A stretch of 64,000 nucleotides of DNA, from NCBI GenBank assembly GCA_002372175.1, contig DFIS01000035.1, positions 10,952 to 74,951 of the forward strand, in the 5' to 3' direction. Position numbers and translations under genes: made by a program. Under the pieces are notes generated by a model. The model was not told where the DNA came from and searched no databases. It worked only from the letters and a program-made list of their open reading frames with translations. This document shows, piece after piece, positions 27,326 through 35,973 of the stretch (its first letter is position 1; every line of letters begins with the position of its first letter). Source of the stretch: Solobacterium sp. UBA3691. GTDB taxonomy: Bacteria; Bacillota_I; Bacilli_A; Erysipelotrichales; Erysipelotrichaceae.

Positions 27326-29768
27326 TGAAGCTGTCGTTGTTGAAACCGGTCTTTTATCCGTAACAATAAGGGGTCCTCATGTACATCCTGCTTTTCCTGC
27401 AGGGGAGATCACAGAAAAGGAATCTGTATTCAGGGTAACCTGTACTGATGAGTATTACCTGAATATACCTAAGGATTGGGAAACAACATACACACAGGTC
27501 ATCGGTGGTAATCATACCGGAGAGTATCAATGTATTCCGTTATTCTTTGAACAGCAGAGATACGAAATAGCTATTCAAGCAAAAGAAGAACATACGGTAT
27601 CTTTTTGGCATGAGAATCCCCAGGTGAGACGAGCGGTATCGCCACCCTTCAGGAATCAGGATAACTTGCTGACAGGCATACTGAATTTCGGTAATGATAT
27701 CGGCTTATCCGATCTGTATATTCTTGTGGACGGTAAGCAGTACATGAAGCTTACTCTGGAAGTATTTCCCTCCAAGATCAGTTACAAGGAAGACTATCAG
27801 GCTATCGTGGCGGATGTAACCAGAGAAGTATATAATCTGGTATTTGATTTTCTGAAGAAGACTTATAATACCTTTGATATTGCTGATAAACAGCAGGCAT
27901 CCCCGGTAGAGTTCTTCGCGATCATTCGTAAGATATACAAGGAGTTTACAACTGCAGCAGATATGATTCTCAGTAATCCTCATCATGAACTGAGAACGGA
28001 ACATGAGATACTTCCTGCTCATAAGATCAAAAGAACAGATAATCGTACATTACGCTGGCTGGAGAAACATCCCGAGGAGACCTTACGCAAAGATGGCAGA
28101 ATACTGGTGAACAAAGCTCCGGCTGTTCGTAAATACATAACTTACGATACCAATGAGAACAGAGTGACCAAGTACATGCTGGAGACTACCGCAAAGCGGC
28201 TGGAACACTTTAAGAACCAGTATGCACAACTCGATAGAGAAACAGATCTCACGGTAACTCGTGATATTGACAGTATGGTACGCGGTATACTGCGCAGAAG
28301 TAATACCGGTTTTCTGAGAGAAGTACAATCCGAAGCTGCCGGTACCGGCATGTCACTGGTACTGGGTATGGCACCTGGTTACAGAGAACTGTATAGATGT
28401 TATCTGTTACTTCAGCATGGCCTGAGTGTAACAGGAGGTATCTTCCGACTTTCTGTAAAGGACATTGCTGTGCTGTATGAGTACTGGTGTTTCATCAAGC
28501 TGAACAGTCTGATGAGACAGAAGTACTCACTGATCAGCCAGGATATTCTGAAGGTGGAAGGAAAGAATCTTTCGGTATCACTTGTTAAAGGGACAAGAAG
28601 CCGTGTGCGTTACAGAAATGCGCAGAATGGGGAAATAATAACGTTGTCCTATAATCCGTCGGAGATCAATGTTCCTACGGTTTCACAGAGACCGGATAAT
28701 GTTTTGAGACTGGAAAAAGACAGTCCTCAGGAAGCATATGAGTATGTCTTCGATGCTAAGTACAAGATTGATCCTGCACTGCCCGGAAGTCTCTATGCAA
28801 AGTACTATCAGACACCCGGCCCGACAGAAACAGATATCAATACCATGCACAGATACCGTGATGCAATTGTTGCTCAGAAAGGGACAGATCCGTACAGACA
28901 TACCATGTTTGGTGCATATGTTCTTTTCCCGTATCACAATGAGGAAGAGTATGCGAAACACAAGTTTTATAGAAGCATAGATGAAGTAAATATTGGTGGT
29001 CTTCCGTTTCTTCCGACGGCAACTTCTCTGACAGAAAAATTGCTGGATGACCTGATTACCGATACTTCTGAAGCTGCTTTTGAACGTACTGTTTTACCTA
29101 TTGGTATTGAAAAGAGGTTGGCAGAAACAGACTGGACCAGACGTGATGTTTTGGTTGGTTCTGTACGGACTGTCGATCAGTTAACATATTCAAATAACAC
29201 AAAGGAATACTACATCCCGGCAAGCAGGATTACCGAGGATAAAAAACCGATACACTTCATTGCACTATACCAGCCGAGATATGCATTTGGAAGTGAGGCA
29301 GGTATCAGATATTACGGTGAAGTTGTATCTTCACAGATCGTTAACTGGGAAAATGTCCCTGAAGAGTTTTGGAGCAGCGAGGAAGAGTATTACTGTTTCA
29401 AGGTCAGAACTTGGAAGACTCTTTCCAGACCTGTAGAAGCGAAAGAGCAGGGCTTTACTCAACTGTTTACCAATATCTTCCTGCTTGAGCACAGTTCGCA
29501 GGTACCGGAATTGATGATTCAAAATGAAGCAGAATACAGATTCTGGTATGAACTGAAACGGAGAACAGATGCGACATTCATTAATGACAAGGAAGATATT
29601 GCAGGTTTCAGAATGAATGATATGCTTATCACTTTTGAAAGTGGGGAGATTCATTTGGTCCGTGATGGGGAATTACTGGATCACTGTAAGATAAGTGAGT
29701 TTGTAAGAAAGCCAAATAATTCATTCCGGAGGATGATGAAGTATATAACTGTTTTGAATGATGAATAA
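27300..29768 (+). CDS. McrC-like nuclease: DUF2357 plus DUF524 PD-(D/E)XK domain, with PUA/EVE-like C-terminal end
   Basis: An 822-residue partner of the McrB-like ATPase. The N-terminal half has the DUF2357 pattern ('LTLEVFPSKISYKEDYQAIV', about 145-165). A PD-(D/E)XK core follows at 'YEYVFDAKYKID' (about 480-490) and 'MHRYRDAIV' (about 515), as in DUF524. The last ~200 residues ('IHFIALYQPRYAFGSE', 'YYGEVVSSQIVNWENVP') resemble PUA/ASCH/EVE folds that flip modified bases; this is weaker. I start at ATG 27300 (AAGGAG 11 bases upstream); TTG 27291 is an alternative. The start lies inside the McrB gene, so the two are co-translated. Confidence 0.82.
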   Translation: MGSHRTGSDEAVVVETGLLSVTIRGPHVHPAFPAGEITEKESVFRVTCTDEYYLNIPKDWETTYTQVIGGNHTGEYQCIPLFFEQQRYEIAIQAKEEHTVSFWHENPQVRRAVSPPFRNQDNLLTGILNFGNDIGLSDLYILVDGKQYMKLTLEVFPSKISYKEDYQAIVADVTREVYNLVFDFLKKTYNTFDIADKQQASPVEFFAIIRKIYKEFTTAADMILSNPHHELRTEHEILPAHKIKRTDNRTLRWLEKHPEETLRKDGRILVNKAPAVRKYITYDTNENRVTKYMLETTAKRLEHFKNQYAQLDRETDLTVTRDIDSMVRGILRRSNTGFLREVQSEAAGTGMSLVLGMAPGYRELYRCYLLLQHGLSVTGGIFRLSVKDIAVLYEYWCFIKLNSLMRQKYSLISQDILKVEGKNLSVSLVKGTRSRVRYRNAQNGEIITLSYNPSEINVPTVSQRPDNVLRLEKDSPQEAYEYVFDAKYKIDPALPGSLYAKYYQTPGPTETDINTMHRYRDAIVAQKGTDPYRHTMFGAYVLFPYHNEEEYAKHKFYRSIDEVNIGGLPFLPTATSLTEKLLDDLITDTSEAAFERTVLPIGIEKRLAETDWTRRDVLVGSVRTVDQLTYSNNTKEYYIPASRITEDKKPIHFIALYQPRYAFGSEAGIRYYGEVVSSQIVNWENVPEEFWSSEEEYYCFKVRTWKTLSRPVEAKEQGFTQLFTNIFLLEHSSQVPELMIQNEAEYRFWYELKRRTDATFINDKEDIAGFRMNDMLITFESGEIHLVRDGELLDHCKISEFVRKPNNSFRRMMKYITVLNDE

Positions 29769-29866
29769 CTTCCGTTTCTTAACGCCAAAAAGAAAACTGG
29801 AGTAATTTGTCTGTTAACTACTTCAGAATAATCATGCGATTCAACGATATTCGGAGAGTGCAAATA

Positions 29867-31243
29867 ATGGATTATCTAAAACAACTAATTGATTTATATG
29901 AATCAGCCGAAGAGATGTCTGCAGAGACAGTTTTAGAGCGGGTTCTGAAGAATCATCCGGAGTATAAATCTCTTCCTATAGAAGAAAAAGTCAGACTTCA
30001 AAGAGAGTTCATGCAGTATGTTAACTCTGCCGATGAAGTTTTGCGCTATCAGAATCGCTCGGACACGGGACTTATCAATGATGAGGGTATGCGTGCTATT
30101 GAGACGCCATTGAATATAATTTGGCCGCGTGAATGCAGAATACCTCACAGGAAATACGTAGAAGCATACATCACCAATATATCTGTGCCTAAATCGATAG
30201 AAGAACTGCAGGAATACTATCTTGATGGGAATGATGCCCAAATACTTGTTAAAGATGCCAAGACAACAGGTATAACTAACTGGTCGGCTCCCAAATGGGC
30301 AAAACGGGGAGATATTGTCCTGTTCATGCATGCGAAGATGGCCAGATCTCATCTTACAAGGCTCAGAACAGAGGTCAGAACAACTTATCCGAAGAGATCC
30401 CTAAAGTATTCAAGACTGCTGCATGCAATTGAAGAACAAATCAATTTTCATAAACGTTACGGCGGAAAGATATATGCGATTGGCCGCGTATACGGTAATC
30501 CTGAAGAGGAAGAACCGCTTCCGGGAAAGCATTACAGTTCGCGTATATTCTGTGATGTTGATGACCTGTATCTGCTTGATACCCCGATAGATATTTCTGA
30601 GTTTAACAGTTTCATTACCATAAATGCTCTTAGTGCAGTTACTCCTCTTTACGGTGATACTTATGAGCACTTAAAAGAACTTGTTATGCAGAAGAACGAT
30701 GTGCCGGAATACTTTGTAAAGAATCATTCAACTCCTTTTCCGCACAATCTTGTTACTGCTGAAACATGGATGAAACTTGGCCTGGATTACCGTTTTTCCT
30801 TTATTTTGGAAAGCCAGTTCCGTCAGTGTTATGTAAATTATCTGCTGCAGGAGATCAGCGGTCAAAAAACACTGTACAAAGAATGTGCATGTTATAAAAC
30901 GGCTAAACCGGTAACTTTTGTTGATAATGTGATTAAGATTAACGGAAGACTTCTTCCTGTGGAAGTGAAGCTTAATACTGCTTCTGAGCATAATCTGCCA
31001 AAGCAGTGTGAACAGTACTGTAATCTTAACAGACTAGTGTTAGATACAAAAAAAGGCAGAGAAGCAGACATGGACAAAGTGATCCGTGATAAAGTACTGG
31101 TTATTGATACATTTGCTGTATCTGTGTTTAATCTTTCCGACAGAACTGTCCGCACGATTTATGATCTCATTGAGCTCAAGACAAGAGATGATATCCGAAT
31201 CCTTAGAGATACGATCATTTCTGAATTTGGAATAGCAGACTGA
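29867..31243 (+). CDS. EVE/PUA-like domain plus PD-(D/E)XK nuclease, probable modified-DNA restriction enzyme
   Basis: A 458-residue protein I do not recognise as a named family. A middle segment 'WAKRGDIVLFMHAKM' (about 143-157) and 'GKIYAIGRVYG' (about 200-210) resembles EVE/PUA-like domains that recognise modified bases. The C-terminal part has a nuclease-like pattern 'VIKINGRLLPVEVK' (E366-V-K368, preceded by D/N on a strand). GGAGAG precedes ATG 29867. It lies 98 bases behind the McrC-like gene and may be part of the same type IV function or a stand-alone enzyme. Confidence 0.6.
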   Translation: MDYLKQLIDLYESAEEMSAETVLERVLKNHPEYKSLPIEEKVRLQREFMQYVNSADEVLRYQNRSDTGLINDEGMRAIETPLNIIWPRECRIPHRKYVEAYITNISVPKSIEELQEYYLDGNDAQILVKDAKTTGITNWSAPKWAKRGDIVLFMHAKMARSHLTRLRTEVRTTYPKRSLKYSRLLHAIEEQINFHKRYGGKIYAIGRVYGNPEEEEPLPGKHYSSRIFCDVDDLYLLDTPIDISEFNSFITINALSAVTPLYGDTYEHLKELVMQKNDVPEYFVKNHSTPFPHNLVTAETWMKLGLDYRFSFILESQFRQCYVNYLLQEISGQKTLYKECACYKTAKPVTFVDNVIKINGRLLPVEVKLNTASEHNLPKQCEQYCNLNRLVLDTKKGREADMDKVIRDKVLVIDTFAVSVFNLSDRTVRTIYDLIELKTRDDIRILRDTIISEFGIAD

Positions 31244-31312
31244 CATTTCTTGACTGTTCCCGTACGGAACGGTGCTAAATAGGATAATGTGCATTGCTAA
31301 GCGGAATATAGA

Positions 31313-31318
31313 TATAAT
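31313..31318 (+). promoter_or_regulatory. -10 element (TATAAT) upstream of the 31396 gene pair
   Basis: A perfect TATAAT lies in the 152-base gap between 31243 and 31396; the matching -35 is poor (TGCATT-like about 17 bases upstream). A weak GTTCC/GGAAC hairpin at 31256-31270 precedes it and may end the upstream transcript. Together they suggest the next two genes form their own unit. Confidence 0.4.
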
Positions 31319-31395
31319 TAAATTAATAGGATTGGATTGAGGAATTCTTAATCTGTTGAGGATAATGGTTATTTAATTTCTCGGGGAGATATTGT

Positions 31396-31980
31396 ATGGG
31401 GAAAGCAGACTACAAAGCAATTATAAACAGTATGAGTGATGCTGCAGCCAGGGAATGTGCTTATAGAGCATACCCGCTTTTTAAGTTTTACTCACTGAAG
31501 AGAGAAGACTTTCGTCCGGTCGATCTAATAGAAAAGATGTATGAATTCAGTGAGAAAAGCAAGTTAAATTATCCTGGGTATTCACTGATTATTGCATTAA
31601 CGGAGAACTGTAATATAAAGCTTGGCTCGAGAGCAGAGAGATATTATGAAAGATTTGTTTCTCTGTGCAGGAAGAAAGGAAAGAGTATAGAAGAAGTCTG
31701 CGATGTTTCCAGAATTTTCATCTGCCTGATGCGAGAAGTCGGTAATCCAATTGAGGATCTTGATTATAGTGTCAGTGTAAAAGACTTTGATTTTATTATG
31801 TATCTCGCTGATGCAAATCTGAAGAAGGGTGTAGATAAAGAAGGTTTGCTCAAGAAGAAAAAAGTACAGTTATACTTTGATGAAGAATACAGGAAGTTTA
31901 TTGCCGCAAATATGATTATAGATCTGTGTATAATGCTGGATGCTGAAGGCGAATTTGAGGAGGAAACAAATAATGGCTAA
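31396..31980 (+). CDS. Unrecognised helical protein (first gene of a two-gene cassette)
   Basis: A 194-residue, largely alpha-helical, charged cytoplasmic protein without a motif I can name; 'RAERYYERFVSLCRKKGKSIEEV' is representative. The ATG follows CGGGGAGAT. The end overlaps the next gene in the sequence ATGGCTAA, so both products are made together. Small soluble protein plus membrane protein within a defence island recalls immunity/effector or sensor/effector pairs, but this is inference only. Confidence 0.65.
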   Translation: MGKADYKAIINSMSDAAARECAYRAYPLFKFYSLKREDFRPVDLIEKMYEFSEKSKLNYPGYSLIIALTENCNIKLGSRAERYYERFVSLCRKKGKSIEEVCDVSRIFICLMREVGNPIEDLDYSVSVKDFDFIMYLADANLKKGVDKEGLLKKKKVQLYFDEEYRKFIAANMIIDLCIMLDAEGEFEEETNNG

Positions 31981-33067
31981 AGCTGAATTGGTAGAATTGT
32001 TTGTTACACCCGAGCTGGCCAAACTACTCAAAGAGAAAAAATATGCCGAACTGGTGTTCAGAGACAAAGACTCAAAATTTCAGATGTTTGTCAAAGCAAT
32101 GCTGGGTAAAAATGAAGGGAACAAAAATGCAGATGATTTTGGTAATCAGCTGCTGCAAAAAGTTCTTAAACAGAATAGTAACGCGAAAAAGCTGAATCAT
32201 GCCGTTCACAAATTGGACAATGATTTAAAAAACGTAAAGGATGATCTAGCAAAACTAATTAACACCGCACCCGCACTTCTTAAAGACGCTAAAGTGCTTA
32301 AGGCTGTAGGTTTTCTTAATGCCGGACTTGCTGTAGCTAATATTGCCGTTGATGTAGCAGGTTTTGTGATCATTTCTAAACAACTTTCTGAATTGGATGA
32401 GCATTTATCGGTGATCGAAACAAAGGTTGATCAGTTAAAAGATATTGAAGAAGAAAAGCTGCTTGAACAATGCAGAGCGCTTATGAATGATACTAGTGAT
32501 ATAGCAATTAGGTTTGAGGATAATGATCCTGTCAGTAAAGAAGAGCTAAGGGAGCTTCTTAACGATATGGAACCATTCCTGAAACGCTTGATTTCTTCCA
32601 TGTATAAAAGAGATTTTGAAATAGAACACTTGCTACAGATGCTATACGGACTGCTGCCGGGTTATTTCTTCCTGGCGGATAAGTATATGGGTAAGTACTA
32701 CCTTGAAAAAGGAAAGATGCCCAGTGATTTTGAAAAAGTTCTTAATTTGTATGAAGAACTGCTGAGCGACAAGTTTATAACTTTTGTGAATGATTATTAT
32801 TTCCTTGATAAAGGTTTTACATCGGCAGATTCTCTTGTTGTTTCTAATTCCTGTAAGGTCCTTGCCGCAAAGCATATGATTTATTTCTACGACCGTGAAG
32901 AGCTTTTGAAAGTTTTGAAGACACAGGAAAATGTCGAGAAATATGATGCGGCGATCAATCAATATGTCCAGAAAACCATTAAGGATGAGCTGGACATGTT
33001 CGCGAAAGAAAACAAATTGACAGGAGCGGAAAAAACAGAATTGAAACAAATGATGCTTATGGCATAG
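31973..33067 (+). CDS. Unrecognised coiled-coil protein with central membrane hairpin (possible effector)
   Basis: A 364-residue protein. An N-terminal charged helical part (1-95) is followed by a hydrophobic stretch at about 105-130 ('AVGFLNAGLAVANIAVDVAG'), a coiled coil ('LSELDEHLSVIETKVDQLKD') and a long helical C-terminal part. The hydrophobic stretch can form one long or two short membrane helices. GAGGAGG lies upstream of ATG 31973. This layout, with the co-translated partner upstream, would fit a membrane-damaging abortive-infection effector, but nothing identifies it as such. Confidence 0.65.
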   Translation: MAKAELVELFVTPELAKLLKEKKYAELVFRDKDSKFQMFVKAMLGKNEGNKNADDFGNQLLQKVLKQNSNAKKLNHAVHKLDNDLKNVKDDLAKLINTAPALLKDAKVLKAVGFLNAGLAVANIAVDVAGFVIISKQLSELDEHLSVIETKVDQLKDIEEEKLLEQCRALMNDTSDIAIRFEDNDPVSKEELRELLNDMEPFLKRLISSMYKRDFEIEHLLQMLYGLLPGYFFLADKYMGKYYLEKGKMPSDFEKVLNLYEELLSDKFITFVNDYYFLDKGFTSADSLVVSNSCKVLAAKHMIYFYDREELLKVLKTQENVEKYDAAINQYVQKTIKDELDMFAKENKLTGAEKTELKQMMLMA

Positions 33068-33134
33068 AGCGTATCCTCGGCTATACATCTATATCGCTGA
33101 TTTTGATATATAATTTGTTCAGAGGTGACCAATC

Positions 33135-34352
33135 GTGTTAACTAGAAAAAACATAATTAAACCCTTAATATGCTTATGTGCAATAGTGCTGCTTTTTGGC
33201 TGCTCTGCTGTAGATTCTGCAGCAACTGCTTCAGTAACTCGTGGAGTTAATCCTGAAGTTCAGGAAACAACACCTGAACCAACAAAGGTTACTGAACACA
33301 AAGAGGAAGCCACTCCCACACCTACAGCAGAAACATCGGAAATAACGGAAACAGCAGAAACCAAAGAAGAAGTGACTTCACCTGAAGAATCAGAGGAACC
33401 TGAAGCGTCCGAGGAAACTGAAAAGCCGGAAGAGACTGAAGAAGCTGCGGAGGAAGTGGCAGAGTCAGCTGAAGCAGAAGATGTAGAAAGTACCCAAGAA
33501 CCAATTCCTGCGGAGACTCCTGATCCCACTCCGGAGCCAACACCCGAACCTACACCTGAGCCAACACCGGAACCGATCATTATCAACTATGATCTGTACG
33601 TTAATAATTCACAGACAGATTTTGACTGCAAACCTGGTTCATTTCTGAATACTCTCGATATGATCGGTATTACCGACGGAGAAAACTCATGGCTGAAAAA
33701 CACTTGGGGCCAGACCGGTGCAAGAGTTACTGCCAGCCAAGAGAATTTGAATCTCGGTGTATCAGGCAGTCAAACGATCACATATACACTGACCTATACA
33801 GATGGTGAGGGCAAAGAAGTCACAAAGAACCTAAAACGTACATATAAGTGTAATGACAAAAAAGCACCGACGATCATGTGCAGTGCAGCAACTGTATATC
33901 TGTATACCGGGGATACATTCACTCCTGAAAAAACAAATATACTGTACGTACGTGATGAAGTAGACGGTAATGTTCCGTATAGAACTAACAGTAACAACTC
34001 CAATGCTTCCTGGTACACAGTTACGCATAATGTGAATACCAGTTCTGCAGGAACATACAAAGTAGATATCAAAGCTGCAGACAAGAGTGGCAACATCAGT
34101 ACAGAAACATATAAGGTTGTTGTCAGTAACAGACCTACACCCGCGCCGGTTCAACAGTATACTCAAGCTAACGTGCAACCTACAGGTGGTTATGCAAACG
34201 ATTATATAGGGAATGCCAACAGTGGTGTATTCCATTACACTTGGTGCGGAAGTGTAAAGAAAATGAGCGAAAAGAATAAACGTTATTTACATTGCACTCG
34301 TGATGAAGCTATCAGTTATGGTTATCGACCTTGTCATAACTGCAACCCTTAA
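33135..34352 (+). CDS. Surface lipoprotein: T/E/P-rich stalk, Ig-like domains, C-terminal Ada-type zinc-binding domain
   Basis: A 405-residue lipoprotein. The signal peptide ends in lipobox 'LLFGC' (Cys 23 lipidated). A low-complexity Thr/Glu/Pro stalk (about 35-155) ends with PTPEPTPEP repeats. Then come beta domains with a DUF5011/Ig-like look ('KKAPTIMC', 'VRDEVDGNVPY'). The C-terminus (about 355-405) has four cysteines in 'FHYTWCGS', 'YLHCT' and 'GYRPCHNC', the pattern of Ada-type zinc-binding domains that are often attached to secreted nucleases. The start codon is GTG 33135 behind AGAGGTGA. No catalytic domain is present. Confidence 0.82.
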   Translation: MLTRKNIIKPLICLCAIVLLFGCSAVDSAATASVTRGVNPEVQETTPEPTKVTEHKEEATPTPTAETSEITETAETKEEVTSPEESEEPEASEETEKPEETEEAAEEVAESAEAEDVESTQEPIPAETPDPTPEPTPEPTPEPTPEPIIINYDLYVNNSQTDFDCKPGSFLNTLDMIGITDGENSWLKNTWGQTGARVTASQENLNLGVSGSQTITYTLTYTDGEGKEVTKNLKRTYKCNDKKAPTIMCSAATVYLYTGDTFTPEKTNILYVRDEVDGNVPYRTNSNNSNASWYTVTHNVNTSSAGTYKVDIKAADKSGNISTETYKVVVSNRPTPAPVQQYTQANVQPTGGYANDYIGNANSGVFHYTWCGSVKKMSEKNKRYLHCTRDEAISYGYRPCHNCNP

Positions 34353-34482
34353 TTGAGTGCGTATTAAGCAAGAAAACAGGTGTGCCAGACAAGCCGTGCA
34401 ATTATTCTTGAATAATGATCACCACTGATGAATTAGAAAATGGCTCTAAATTCGGAACAGAAAACTGAGGGTCTCTCTGCAA

Positions 34483-34488
34483 TATATC
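34483..34488 (+). promoter_or_regulatory. -10-like TATATC exactly 6 bases before ATG 34495 (leaderless signature)
   Basis: TATATC is followed by six bases and then the ATG; no Shine-Dalgarno sequence is visible. Transcription would begin at the A of the start codon. Three other genes here (34855, 38000, and 60047 on the - strand) show the same spacing. No clear -35. Confidence 0.4.
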
Positions 34489-34494
34489 TGTCCA

Positions 34495-34842
34495 ATGAAT
34501 ACTTATTATCTTGTTAAATCCCCTGATCCCTGGTTTCTTACCGAACTGGAGAATGCATACCTGAATGAGGGGTATACCGTTTATCTCAGGGATACGGATA
34601 TCCTTCTTCTTGTTAAGCATTCTGTTCCTGTTGATACTGATACGGAGAAGATCATGTTACAGGTCATCTGCAGTTCCTTATGCAGGTATCCCGGTTCCTT
34701 TACTGCTGATCTCTCCGATCTTGTGAACAGGCATATACAGAGACTTACGGAGAACGGATGTCAGAGTCTGAAGTTTCATGATCCCTTTACGGATGAACTG
34801 AAGCAGATGAATGTACAGCTTATTGCTCTGGGAGATCTGTGA
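34495..34842 (+). CDS. Hypothetical 115-residue protein
   Basis: A small soluble protein ('MNTYYLVKSPDPWFLTELEN') that I do not recognise; codon usage matches the flanking chromosomal genes rather than the A+T-rich island. It has no ribosome-binding site and may be leaderless. The NUDIX gene follows 12 bases later. Confidence 0.6.
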   Translation: MNTYYLVKSPDPWFLTELENAYLNEGYTVYLRDTDILLLVKHSVPVDTDTEKIMLQVICSSLCRYPGSFTADLSDLVNRHIQRLTENGCQSLKFHDPFTDELKQMNVQLIALGDL

Positions 34843-34848
34843 TATCCT
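34843..34848 (+). promoter_or_regulatory. Extended -10-like element TG-A-TATCCT 6 bases before ATG 34855 (leaderless signature)
   Basis: TGATATCCT at 34840-34848 fits an extended -10 (TG, one base, hexamer). The ATG follows after six bases, with no Shine-Dalgarno sequence between. Confidence 0.4.
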
Positions 34849-34854
34849 GTTCCT

Positions 34855-35244
34855 ATGAAAACTGTTAATGTTGTCTGTGCCGTGATCACCGACGGCAGCC
34901 GGATCTTCGCTACACAGCGCGGATACGGAGAATACAAGGATGGCTGGGAATTCCCCGGCGGAAAGATCGAAGCAGGGGAAACACCCGAAGAAGCACTCGT
35001 GCGCGAGATTCGGGAAGAACTGGCTGCCGAGATCACGGTCACAGAATACCTGACCAGCATCGAGTATGACTATCCTGCATTTCACTTAAGCATGCAGTGT
35101 TACCTGGCGAAGATCACCCACGGTACCCCGGTACTCCTGGAGCACGAAGCCGCAAGATGGCTCACACCCGAAGAACTGGACACTGTCGCCTGGTTACCTG
35201 CAGATCAAACCATCATCGCTCTTCTCAAAGACAAGCTCCGCTGA
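34855..35244 (+). CDS. NUDIX hydrolase, MutT-like (8-oxo-dGTP diphosphatase type)
   Basis: A 129-residue hydrolase of nucleoside diphosphate linkages. The full NUDIX box G-x5-E-x7-REIxEEL is in 'GGKIEAGETPEEALVREI' plus 'REEL' (about 39-61). 'WEFPGGKIE' and the C-terminal 'ARWLTPEELDTVAWLPAD' are the hallmark of the MutT subgroup that cleans 8-oxo-dGTP from the nucleotide pool. It lacks a ribosome-binding site. DNA-damage genes (tag) lie nearby. Confidence 0.9.
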   Translation: MKTVNVVCAVITDGSRIFATQRGYGEYKDGWEFPGGKIEAGETPEEALVREIREELAAEITVTEYLTSIEYDYPAFHLSMQCYLAKITHGTPVLLEHEAARWLTPEELDTVAWLPADQTIIALLKDKLR

Positions 35245-35307
35245 CTTGTTAGACACACTCTTTACACCCAACTCATATACAATATTCTGCAGAAAAGGAA
35301 ACAAGGT

Positions 35308-35912
35308 ATGAAATACGGTGTAATGAGTGCAGCAGTACCGATACTGCTGAAGAAACTGACAGTGAACTATCTTGATACGCAGCATATCGTTATCTCCCCG
35401 AAAGAAGTAAAGAATACCGGAAGATCATTGACAGACAGCCTGAGATCGGAGGCATGAAGAATAACCTGATCATGGGTCTCTATCTGGCTGCCTACTTCAT
35501 GGCTGTATACAAGACAGCCCCGGATAAGATCACCGACGAGGTCTTTGACGGCTATGTGAAGTATGTCTGTGCTTCCGATATTTTTATGCGTCTGAACAGG
35601 GGAAAGAACTTCTTTTCCGATAAGAACATACAGACAAGAGACCGTCTGCAGTCCGATCCCTTCTTCAATTCCTTCCCCGATAACTGGAAGTATACCTTTA
35701 CGTATGACATGAATGTCCCGGAGTGTTATATCACTTATTCCCGCTGTGCGATCTGTGAGGCAGCCCGCAGAGAGGAATGCTTCCACCTGATGAAGTATCT
35801 CTGTACGACAGACTATGCCCAGCAGGAACTGATGGGGAATACCCTGATCCGTACAAAGACGATCGGCAACGGTGATGAACTCTGTGACTTCCATATCATC
35901 GGACATAAATAA
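35308..35912 (+). pseudogene. L-2-amino-thiazoline-4-carboxylic acid (ATC) hydrolase homologue, frameshifted
   Basis: Two frames together give one ATC_hydrolase-like (PF14196) protein of about 200 residues. The first frame starts at ATG 35308 (AAGGAAACAAGGT upstream), reads 'MKYGVMSAAVPILLKKLTV' and stops at 35455-35457 after a nonsense tail. The homologous continuation 'YAAYRYLPERSKEYRKIID' begins in the +1-shifted frame near 35377 and runs to 35912 through 'MGLYLAAYFM' and 'YITYSRCAICEAARRE'. One missing base near 35371-35380 explains it. Either a recent pseudogene or a sequencing slip. The downstream piece alone (from ATG 35454) would be 152 residues. Confidence 0.75.
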
Positions 35913-35943
35913 CGGTATCGGCAGACTAACTGACACGTATCCC

Positions 35944-35952
35944 TGTTATAAT
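35944..35952 (+). promoter_or_regulatory. Extended -10 promoter (TG-T-TATAAT) for the pyrophosphatase
   Basis: TGTTATAAT at 35944-35952 is a perfect extended -10, 22 bases ahead of the pyrophosphatase ATG. Such promoters do not need a good -35, and none is seen. Confidence 0.65.
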
Positions 35953-35973
35953 GTCTTCAGAAAGAGGACATAT

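Noticed and set aside
13154..33134. Prophage or integrative element
   Set aside because: No integrase, tRNA attachment site, phage structural or plasmid gene was found; only a defence gene cluster with shifted base composition.
33525..33580. Tandem DNA repeat (PTPEP-coding) as a separate genetic element
   Set aside because: It is the proline-rich stalk of the lipoprotein, in frame and degenerate at third positions.
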